This document shows positions 55,506-64,000 of a DNA stretch of 64,000 nt, one piece after another. The stretch spans positions 1,860,001 through 1,924,000 of the forward strand of contig NC_065907.1 of NCBI RefSeq assembly GCF_905147045.1, written 5' to 3'. Positions within the stretch are counted from its first letter, which is position 1, and each line of letters starts with the position of its first letter. The DNA comes from Nymphalis io. Its lineage: Eukaryota; Arthropoda; Insecta; Lepidoptera; Nymphalidae. Under the pieces are notes generated by a model, which did not search any database, was not told where the DNA came from, and worked only from the letters and a program-made list of their open reading frames with translations. Made by a program: the position numbers and the translations under genes.

Positions 55506-56406
55506 ATATTGAGAAAAATTTAAGAGTAATAGTAAAAAAAAAGAGTTCGTGATTTTGTCATCCAGAATTCTAAACCACTAATTTTAAGCTACGTTTTACT
55601 TTAAGAAAATATATTGACGGTTCGAAATTGGTAATCCGAAAAAGTTGCAAAGACAATAATGAATTACTAGTCGAGAAAGTATTAATTAATTTTCTAGAAC
55701 GTACTTTCTTTTACTGAAGGAAGAAACTGGAAATGTAGTTTGTTCTTGAAAGATATAAATCACTTTAATTAAAATAAAAGTGCAACTACCGGAGCTATAG
55801 GTCAAGATTTCTTAATTCGTTTTTAACGATGAATAAGAATAACTCTGAAATACTCGAGTAATATAACTTTTATATTATCTTTAAGCTACTTTGTTGCTTT
55901 AATTTTATGTGAAAGATGCTTGATTCTACATTGGTTGCATTGAAGATATGCCTTGTAGTTATTTTATATGTAGATATTGTTTTGTTAAACAATAAACAAG
56001 CAAAATTACCTAGGAATTATATATGACAAACGTAAATTAATTTAAGGAAAAAAAGCAACTTAATTGTTGTCTCATTTTTAAAATAATTTAATGTAGTATT
56101 TAGTATCCAGAAGAAAAACTGATTTTATAAAAACCTTAAATTAATCGTTTAAAAATAGAACAGCAAATCAAACCAATTGATGTAAATTACTCACTTAATT
56201 ACTCTTACTTTACCGTTTTATATATATACCATGTTATTTATATGAGTGATGTATATGAATGGAGGAATCTCCAAACTATTTATATTATAGCGTGTCTCGA
56301 CAATTCATATTAAAGAACGAACCAATATAATTACAACAAAATTGTAAACAGCTTTGTATTATTTTATTACTTATGATAGACTCATACACAGATTCATTCA
56401 TTTTAC
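55506..56406. other. Gene-free AT-rich DNA
   Basis: No feature recognised. Confidence 0.5.
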
Positions 56407-56701
56407 TGGTGTTGTAGGGCTTTGTGCAAGCTCGCCTGGGTAGGTATCACCCACTCATTAGATATTCTACCGCAAAATAGCAGTATTTGGTATTGTTGTG
56501 TTCTGGTTTGAAGGGTGAGTGAGCCACTGTAATTACAGGCACAAGGGACATAAAATCTTAGGTCCCAAGGTTGGTGACGCATTCGCTATGTAAGCGATGG
56601 TTAACATTTCTTACAATCTAGTCTAGTCTATGGGCGTTGGTGACCATTTACCATTAGGTGGCTCATACGCTCGTCCGCCTTCCTATTCTATACAAAAAAA
56701 A
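56407..56701 (+). repeat. S1, complete
   Basis: A complete plus-strand copy, from CTGGTGTTGTAGGGCTTTGT to CTATTCTATACAAAAAAAA. A small CTAGT duplication (TCTAGTCTAGTCTATGG) interrupts the usual TACAATGCCAATGTCTATGG. Confidence 0.88.
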
Positions 56702-56805
56702 GACATATCTAAAGTGCAAAAAGTACTTCATTCACTTGTCTCTTATTGTTCCTATAAAAAGACATACGGTATCTTAATAACCAATGATTTTAATATAGAC
56801 GTTGG

Positions 56806-56902
56806 ATTTGTCAGATATCGTTGTCACAGTTTGGCGGGGGCCATGATTTAATATTTTTAAATCATGGCCCCCGCCAAACTGTGACAACGATATCTGACAA
56901 AT
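56806..56902. repeat. Perfect 46-bp inverted repeat with 5-nt loop
   Basis: Left arm 56,806-56,851 and right arm 56,857-56,902 are exact reverse complements, separated by TATTT. The inner part of each arm carries a GC-rich core (TTTGGCGGGGGCCATG) that is unusual for the AT-rich surroundings. No ORF, A tail or target duplication was identified. Confidence 0.95.
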
Positions 56903-57374
56903 TTATTTTTCCTTACACAAAGGTTGAATGTTTGTTATTATTATTAGTATTGCTAAATAAAATTTAAAATTGAAATGAAAATTTTATTTAAATAGTCTAT
57001 AATTACAATATATAAATAAATAAAATATATATATCGTCGTTTATATTTAGTACAATAGATCGATTTAAAATGTTCTGTGATTGCTTGCAGCGTGTAATTA
57101 AAGTCTCTTGAAGTCTCTTATTATCCTACAAACATTCGGTGAAGTTTTTCATTGAATTAATCTCTGAATGTAATTCCATTAATGTTATTGATATAAGCAA
57201 AACACTTTAAAACTATGACAATAAAGATTTACATTTTATAATATGATATCAAACTAATATTTTTTAATGAACTTTTGGATTTTTGGATGGCCATTTAGAA
57301 AATTCTAGAAACTAAGCCATAGTTGCATGGTTCACTTTGTGTTAGGGTTTTTTTTGCAATAGATATAGATGTCA
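56903..57374. other. AT-rich DNA, nothing recognised
   Basis: No gene or repeat could be identified here. Confidence 0.5.
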
Positions 57375-57677
57375 ACTGGTGGTAGGGCTTTGTGCAAGCT
57401 CGTCTGGGTAGGTACCACCCACTCATCAGATATTCTACCGCAAAACAGCAATACTTGATATTGTTGTGTTCCGGTTTGAAGGGTGAGTGAGCCAGTGTAA
57501 TTACAGGCACAAGGGACATAAAATCTTAGTTCCCAAGGTTGGTGGCGCATTGGATATGTAAGCGATGGTTGACATTTCTTACAATGCCAATGTCTAAGAG
57601 CGTTGGTGACCACTTACCATCAGGTGGCCCATATGCTCGTCCGCCTTCCTATTCTATAAAAAAAAAAAAAAAAAAAT
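57375..57677 (+). repeat. S1, complete and well conserved
   Basis: Close to the apparent consensus of all copies here. It has TGGTGGTAGGGCTTTGTGCA, CCACCCACTCATCAGATATT, CCGGTTTGAAGGGTGAGTGA, TTCCCAAGGTTGGTGGCGCA and CCACTTACCATCAGGTGGCC, then CTATTCTATA plus an 18-A tail. Probably a recent insertion. Confidence 0.92.
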
Positions 57678-57935
57678 GTAGATACCACTTACTCATCACT
57701 TATACTGCCGCCAAACACAACAACTTATTATTGTTGTATTCCGGCTTAAAGAGTGAGGCTCACTCACTGTCATTGCAAGGATAAGAGACAAATTCTATGT
57801 CCCAAACTTGGTGGTGCATTGATGGTGGAAGGGATGGTTAATATTTCTTTTAGTGACAATATCTAAGGGTATTGGTAACCTCTTAATAAATTAATATTAA
57901 GTGAGCCATTTGCTTGTGTTTCTATTTTAAATTAA
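57678..57935 (+). repeat. S1, old copy directly downstream
   Basis: TACCACTTACTCATCACTTA, TTGTTGTATTCCGGCTTAAA, CCAAACTTGGTGGTGCATTG and a degraded tail follow S1 order with many changes. The younger copy sits immediately in front of it. Confidence 0.6.
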
Positions 57936-58164
57936 GAGTGACGTTTTCGATAAAATGTTCTATCAAAAATGTTAAATCAATCTATAAGAGTGTTATATTC
58001 AACTTTAGGGTCAACGAACTCCTAATGAGAAATCATTGACAGAAAATCCCCCTGACATTGCGGGATATGCAGCCTCAAAATTGAACCAATAGAGTAACAA
58101 TAAGATTACCAGTTTATTTTGAAAATCTTAGTTTTTAATAGCAGTGCTTTTCTTTAGTGTTATA

Positions 58165-58378
58165 TATATAATTCTTTTGTACGTATGAATGTTACTGAAT
58201 TCCTCCTAAAGTACAGGACCGATTTTGATAGTTTTTTTATGTGCTTAATCTATCAATTGATATTCGATTGGACGCCGGTGGCGCTGCGATCGAGTCAAAG
58301 AATTAGAAATACAAAACGAAAAGTTTTCTTTTCTTTTTATCACCTGTAAAAAGTCGAGACGGGCAGCTAGCTTATCAT
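58165..58378 (+). repeat. Helitron-like non-autonomous fragment
   Basis: ATGAATGTTACTGAATTCCT, CCTAAAGTACAGGACCGATT, then TTGATAG. It ends GAGACGGGCAGCTAGCTTAT. The 'CTxAACCGATTTTGAT' phrase and GGGCNGCTAG end are typical of degraded Helitron-derived repeats in Lepidoptera. Confidence 0.5.
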
Positions 58379-58615
58379 TATATTAGTTTAAATATATTTC
58401 TGGATTCATGCTTAGTGCATAATAAAAAATAATGTATAATCTAGTTTCTTGCATTCACATAGTTAAGGTTTGACTTCGCGTTATCAGAGTTTTCAGTTGA
58501 ACTACAATGTAAAAGTATTTCTACTAAATTCAGAAGTGTTTTCGTTCTAAAGAGCTTAGAACATAAGTATCAATTGTAATATTTGTTTTAAATATTTTTT
58601 AAATTTGCTTTGAAT

Positions 58616-58728
58616 TTGGTGGTAGGGCTTTGTGTAAGCTCGAGTTGACGCTTGACTATTCATCGCATATCCTACCGCCAAGCAGCATTACCGAGTATTG
58701 TTATGTTTCGGTTTGAAGGTAGTCAATT
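58616..58728 (+). repeat. S1 head fragment
   Basis: TTGGTGGTAGGGCTTTGTGT, AAGCTCG, CATATCCTACCGCCAAGCAG and TTATGTTTCGGTTTGAAGG match the first 110 bp of S1. The tail is missing, which is unusual for a retroposed element and implies later loss. Confidence 0.7.
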
Positions 58729-60470
58729 TTCTTGATTGCCTACCAATGTCAATGAAAAAAACAGTTACATCGAAACATAATATACATATTATGTATTTTA
58801 TGTACATTATGAATCTATTTGCTTTTTAGAAAAAAGTTCTTTTAAAAAAGAAAGATTTATTTGAAAATCACCTTTTATATATAATCGTATTAAACCATCA
58901 ATAAATAAGTAGAAACCCGCCGATTTTTTAAAAACATTTCCGAATAAAATCTCCGCGTCTTTAAATCGAGGCCTAATTTACCGTAAGTACCGCATTAGAA
59001 AGATGGCTACCAAATCTTTATAAAGTCTTAGTTAATTAGGGCTCGTTCAAGCTCTGCCAAAACTGCCGAGTTTTTTAATCCGGTCTGGTAAAGTTTTTGA
59101 GAAGCGAAATGTTTTATGCAGTTTCTGGTAAATTCTGTTCTCCTTTTAATTACTTTAACTGCACATTGCAATTTGAAGACCAACTTTATTGAATAATACA
59201 GAAAAACATGATAAGTGTAAGCCAATCGCGCGTCAGATGGATCTAATTTATATAAATGAATGTTTGCAAGTTTGTAATCTATCCGTACCTAATCGTATAA
59301 TTGGTTTGATTGTCATAAAAATTTGGTGAGTAAGTCCGGGACGGGTCCTGATCTAAAAAAATTAAAATTTTTCCTTTTATGTTTGTCCTTCATATATGCA
59401 AAACCGATACGGGTAGAGTTGTGGAATATAGTATTTCACAGCAAACAGTGTGAAGCTGGAGAAAGTGTCCTCTCTTCTTATTCCACTACACTACATCACT
59501 TTGGTATGGGGGGGGGGTATATATGTACGTACACATGATGCCATATCATTTATCACGTCACGTAGACCACCGACAACAAATGAATTATATATAAATTGGT
59601 GCAGAAGTGGTGGTTATCCAAATTTGAGCACGGAGTAGTAGGGTTAAGATTCTCATCCACTGGGTCATCTCAATGCACTTTGGAAACATGTGATATAAAA
59701 GTCCACGATATCGAAAACATTTCTTCGCTGACGAGCACGAAATTGAAATTAAGATTATTTTAAAATTATATCATCATAAAGAGAATATATAAAATCTTTC
59801 ACAAGAGTTTATTTTAATAAGTTCAATAATACACTTAATTCAAGTATAATCACTTTTAAATAGCCATATTATACGTTTCAATGGATTTTAATAACACCGC
59901 ATAAAAGCGTTGCGAGAAGCTTAATGTCGAGAGGTATTTTCAATTCATTTCTAAATAGATAATATTGCTCGACAGACAGATTATTAATTAAACAGAGTAC
60001 GTACGTAAGACGGTAATTAATTAAACAATAATAAAATTAACATTGTATCACATCAAACACTTAAAATTATTTCAAATAAAAGGCAAGTTTTGTTTAATAT
60101 TCCAATAAAGCATTTACTTAAATGTATTAAAACAAAACTAATTAGAGAACATTCACGTTACGACTAATGATGCTGTTGCCTGTTTCGATCGCTTCAGTAA
60201 ATGTAAACAGTGCACAAAATCAAGTGATTTGCATTTAAAGTGCGGGTACTTTGTAACGCTACCATCGATTTCCGTTGATTACATTCGAAGTTCATTCTAA
60301 ACTCACACTCAAACTCATTCACTCACACTTTAACTCATTTACTGACTTAAAATTAAATATAGTAACAACCTGTAAATGACGATGTAAGCTATGTATTATT
60401 GTTGATACAGAACAACTCAGTTAACAAATTAATTAAGTATGCACTCATCACATATATCAACCTCCGTAAC
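58729..60470. other. Gene-free DNA with faint SINE2 traces
   Basis: No gene supported. At 59,465-59,700 a few SINE2-like phrases appear (TCCTCTCTTCTTATTCCACT, then AAGATTCTCATCCACTGGG), too decayed to delimit. A run of nine G lies at 59,509-59,517. Confidence 0.45.
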
Positions 60471-60643
60471 AGCCTGTGAATGTCCCACTGCTGGGCTAAA
60501 GGCCTCCTCTCCTCTTTTTGAGGAGAAGGTTTGGAGCTTATTCCACCACGCTGCTCCAATGCGGGTTGGTAGAATTCACATGTGGCACAATTTCAGTGAA
60601 ATTAGACACATGCAGGTTTCCTCACGATGTTTTCCTTCACCGT

Positions 60644-62161
60644 TCACTTGATGTACGGAAAGCTAGCGGTCCCGATGGAATACCAGCCATAGTGCTGAAG
60701 AAGTGCGCAGCGGAGCTGTCTCCTGTGTTAACGCGCCTGTTCCAACTTTCTCTCTCTTCGGGAAGTGTGCCGGAGGCTTGGAGAAGAGCTAATGTGCAAG
60801 CGGTTCCCAAAAAAGGGGATCGGTCTGACCCGGCAAATTATCGGCCAATAGCTATCACCTCAGTACTTTGTAAGGTGATGGAACGGATTTTAAACAACCA
60901 ACTGATCCATTACCTAGAAGATCACTGTCTAATTAATGATCGTCAGTACGGGTTTCGACCAAAACGGTCCACAGGTGATCTTCTAGCGTACGTAACACAC
61001 CTCTGGGGTGAAGCTATCGACAAGCATGGAGAATCGTTGGCTGTCAGCCTCGATATCTCCAAGGCTTTCGACAGGGTCTGGCACAGAAGTCTTCTCTCCA
61101 AGCTACCGGCATATGGTCTGCCTGCTCAGCTATGCACCTGGATTGCCAGCTTCCTACACAAGCGTAGCCTTCGTGTTTTAGTAGATGGTTGCGCTTCACA
61201 ATTCTATGTAGTGAATGCTGGGGTCCCCCAGGGATCTGTGCTATCTCCCACACTCTTTCTTTTGCATATCAATGATATGCTCTCCCTTGGGAACATACAT
61301 TGCTATGCGGATGATAGTACAGTGCATGGTGGATACCACGGACGCGCAGTGGCTGGGCGGGCGGAAACTGAGGAGAGGCGGGAGAATCTTGTCATTGAAC
61401 TCGATAGGACGTTAGATCTCATCGCCAAATGGGGCTCTGATAATCTTGTTGAGTTTAATGCCAAGAAAACACAGGTATGCGCTCTCACGGCGAAAAAGTC
61501 AACATTTTCCCCTCTTCCCTCCCTCTGTGGTACTCCGCTGGTGATGCAAAGCAAAATCGCCATGCTGGGGATTGACGTTCGCTGCGACCTTAGTCCAAGG
61601 GATTACATCGAGGCTGTTATAAAAACAGCTTCACGGAAACTCGGAGTTCTGAACAAGGTGCGGCGCTTTTTCACGCCACAACAACTGTGCCTGCTGTACA
61701 AAACACAGGTACGGTCTTGCGTGGAATATTGCTCGCACCTTTGGGATGGCTCCGCTAAGTACCTACTTGAGGCCTTGGACCGGTTGCAGCGACGTGCCGT
61801 ACGCATTATTGGCGACGTAAAGGTCACAAACACCCTTGAACCTTTACAATTGCGTCGTGAGATAGCAGCACTGAGCGCTTTCTATCGACTGTATCACGGC
61901 GATTGCTCTGAGGAATTATTCTCTCTAATTCCTGCTTCCCCCTTCCTTCTTAAGTCCACGCGAGCTGGTTCTCGATGTCACCGCCTAACTGTGACATCAA
62001 TTCCATCGCGAACAAAGAAATTTGGCAACTCCTTTCTTTGTCGCACTTCCAAAAAATGGAATTCCTTACCAGCTCACGTATTCCCCTCCTCTTACAACCC
62101 GGGTTCCTTCAAACGAGGCGTGAAGAGGCATCTTGCGGGCCGGCAAGGCGAAGGCGGCTAG
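60644..62161 (+). pseudogene. LINE-B reverse transcriptase, 5'-truncated but open
   Basis: The remaining 505 codons hold the reverse transcriptase core and the C-terminal region: N-Y-R-P-I, S-L-D-I-S-K-A-F-D, G-V-P-Q-G-S and C-Y-A-D-D. No stop occurs until 62,161. The whole endonuclease is missing, so it cannot retrotranspose by itself. The frame is open upstream to an ATG at 60,518, but those first 42 codons come from antisense SINE2 sequence and are an accidental fusion. It differs from the full copy by occasional amino-acid changes only. Confidence 0.88.
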
Positions 62162-62278
62162 TGCAGAACGTTTTTCCCGTCTGTACTGGCCGTCGTCGCG
62201 TTTGGACTCTACTACCACTTACCATCAGGTGGAGTAGAGTCATTTGCCCTCCCGGCGATATAAAAAAAAAAAAAAAAA
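60644..62278 (+). mobile_element. LINE-B copy 2, 5'-truncated, in SINE2
   Basis: It begins at sequence equivalent to position 10,531 of the full copy, inside the reverse transcriptase region. It runs to the 3' UTR hairpin and an A run at about 62,262-62,278. ACCGT from the SINE2 target is present at 60,639-60,643 and again at 62,279-62,283, giving a 5-bp target duplication. By eye only scattered substitutions distinguish it from 10,531-12,150, so both copies are young. Confidence 0.92.
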
Positions 62279-62445
62279 AAACCGTAAAGCACGAGATGAA
62301 TTATAATCACAAATTAAGCACATGAAAATTCAGTGGTGCTTGCCCGGGTTTGAACCCACGATCATCGGTTAAGATTCACGCGTTCTTACCACAGGGCCAT
62401 CTCGGCTTTTCATACTCGGCTATATCAACCTAAATACTAATATCT

Positions 62446-62698
62446 TGGGACATAATTCATACACGGCCATCTGACGCCAAACTAAGCAGAGCTTGTACTA
62501 TGGAAACCAGACAACTGATTTACTACATATAAGTACTATTTTTCTTTTGTAAATACATACTTATATAGATAATTACACCCAGACTCAGGACAAATAGACA
62601 TGTTCACACAAATGTCTGTTCTCGGTGGGAAACGAACCCACAACCTTCGCCGTGAAAGGCAAGTTTTTACCAACCACGCCAACCGGCCCGTCAAACTA
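62446..62698 (-). repeat. SINE3, complete tRNA-derived SINE
   Basis: On the minus strand it starts GGCCGGTTGGCGTGGTTGG (box-A region). It continues CTTTCACGGCGAAGGTTGTG, then box B GGGTTCGTTTCCC. The body includes AACATGTCTATTTGTCCTGA and AATCAGTTGTCTGGTTTCC. It ends CTTAGTTTGGCGTCAGATGG-CCGTGTATGAATTATGTCCC. The fullest of the four copies here. Confidence 0.8.
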
Positions 62699-64000
62699 CA
62701 TACCAATTAATAGCTGTTCGTCAAACTAAATACTAAGTATGGTTGCGTTCCAGTTAGAAGGTCATCCTGGAGCCAGTGTAACTAAAAGCACAAGCTAAAA
62801 GCGTATAGCATTTGGGTAACTTCGAAATCGATGGTTACTGTAATTTTAAGAAAATATTATTTATTTATTTATTTATATCAACAAAATATTACTATTTATT
62901 TTTATTCTTGGCACCCATAAACCCTATCAGTTTGTTTTTGTGCTGCTTAAACATAGAGAAACAAACATATATATTATAAAAACACACACACACAAAATAA
63001 TACACATAATATCTCAATAAACAAAGCGTATAGGATATTATACGTATGAACGGACACATAGACATACTTGACTTTGACTTTAGTATTCATATTCTAATTA
63101 TTAATAACTAACATATAATATATTATGTCAATTATTATTAATGTGATACATAGACATTATCAAAAGTTTCTAGATTATAACAAACTAACTGCTCCGCAAA
63201 TTTTCTACCCCAGTGGGTGGTATCGTGGTGTTATTTAGACTATCGCATTTACGAAGTAAATTAATACGAATAAAGCGAATAAAAAGTACGTAATATATTT
63301 GGGTTCGAACCCACAATTTCAATTTATATTCATGTTTCCCGACTACAATACCATCGCGGTGAACTAATTATTAGTAATTAATTTACGCTTAGCGACGTGA
63401 GCTCATTATAGTCAGTGTTAAAAACTCTTGTAATGGCCACAAAATTAATTAAGGCTTGATGAATTAATTAATATATTTCGATATATATAAACACATCAAT
63501 ATATAAATACGTCCAACAATATGAAAACACCAGACCACTTCAAATTATAAGCTTTGTAAATATTTATCCTAATCGGATCCGCAATGGCTTAAATATAACA
63601 CCTGGCTCTTAAGCCATTTTATATGGGTCCATTCGTCTTGTGATATATATCCCTCTCACTCTACCAATTGGTTGATATCGTCAACCGAATAACAATCGAA
63701 CAAAAAAAATGTTTTCACATTTTTTTAACAAGACATTCTCAGTAGCCTTTCGAAGTTGGATATTTTGCAGTGTTTACTTGCCTAAGTTTGTAGAAGTCAA
63801 GACCGGACAGAGGTGTGCGTAGTAAAGCCGCTATCGCATAGACCATAAAAAATTCTAATGAGCTACATACGTCACTGGAGAAATAACAAAGGTGCTCCGC
63901 ATACAGCCTTGCACAGATAAATTATTATATTAGATTAGATATAATTAAATAATAATTATAATTATTAAATATAATACAATAATATAAAATATACATTATA
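62699..64000. other. Gene-free AT-rich DNA to the window end
   Basis: A faint S1 trace is visible at 62,741-62,850 (GTTGCGTTCCAGTTAGAAGG, GCCAGTGTAACTAAAAGCAC). Otherwise nothing was recognised on either strand. Confidence 0.5.

Larger units (their letters stand above)
60471..62408 (-). repeat. SINE2 split by a LINE-B insertion
   Basis: Minus-strand SINE2 in two parts: tail and body at 60,471-60,643, and body to tRNA-like head at 62,279-62,408. Box B (complement of CCGGGTTTGAACCC) and most of box A are present. Joined, the parts read CCTTCACCGTAAAGCACGAG without a gap, as in other copies. Confidence 0.9.

Noticed and set aside
56630..56851. A 73-codon plus-strand gene
   Set aside because: It starts inside S1 and ends inside the perfect palindrome. 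There is no domain or codon bias.

Overview
The window looks like nuclear DNA of a lepidopteran insect (butterfly or moth). The background is AT-rich, intergenic and intronic sequence is long, and tRNA-derived SINEs and non-LTR retrotransposons (LINEs) of kinds common in Lepidoptera are scattered throughout. There are two spliced members of the insect odorant-receptor family (7tm_6). There are no operons, CRISPR arrays or rRNA genes, and nothing prokaryotic. No functional tRNA gene could be supported.

Host genes: OR-1 lies on the + strand at 24,726-26,918. It has five exons that join in frame to a 407-residue receptor. OR-2 lies on the - strand with exons between 39,893 and 36,461 and has the same exon architecture. 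Its internal exons are exactly the same lengths as those of OR-1 (100, 105 and 156 bp), so the two are paralogues arranged tail to tail. The last exon of OR-2 is uncertain. A short candidate at 36,117-36,076 keeps the frame but lacks the usual C-terminal motif, and an intact LINE sits just beyond it. Two other short coding-like stretches (27,092-27,252 and 54,897-55,027) look like terminal exons of unidentified genes or gene remnants.

Mobile DNA: LINE-A is an AT-rich CR1/Jockey-group element with a zinc-finger ORF1 and an endonuclease-reverse transcriptase ORF2. It is intact at about 31,300-35,998. A decayed copy at about 7,690-16,229 carries a full-length GC-rich LINE-B (8,491-12,166, with an intact 1,039-codon ORF) inside ORF1 and an antisense R1-like fragment (LINE-C) inside ORF2. 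A 5'-truncated LINE-B at 60,644-62,282 sits inside a SINE with a 5-bp target duplication. R1-like 3' ends occur at 29,468-29,828, where two are stacked on the same target site. Another occurs at 37,343-38,183, inside another LINE within intron 2 of OR-2.

Four SINE-like families recur: S1 (about 280 bp, about 18 copies or fragments), SINE2 and SINE3 (tRNA-headed), and SINE4. S1 shares an 18-nt 3' hairpin core with LINE-B, which suggests that LINE-B machinery mobilised S1. Remnants of RTE-type LINEs, Helitron-like elements and perhaps a BEL/Pao-type LTR leader complete the set.

Layout: 1-7.6 kb is gene-free with S1 copies. 7.7-16.2 kb is the LINE mosaic. 16.2-24.7 kb is gene-free with SINE fragments. 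24.7-26.9 kb is OR-1. 27.6-31 kb is nested SINEs and stacked R1 tails. 31.3-36 kb is intact LINE-A. 36-39.9 kb is OR-2. 40-64 kb is gene-poor and repeat-rich. It includes a perfect 46-bp inverted repeat at 56,806-56,902 and the SINE2/LINE-B nest. Nothing here forms a recognisable new multi-gene system. The most interesting structures are the nested and target-reusing retrotransposons, the SINE-LINE tail sharing and the long perfect hairpin.
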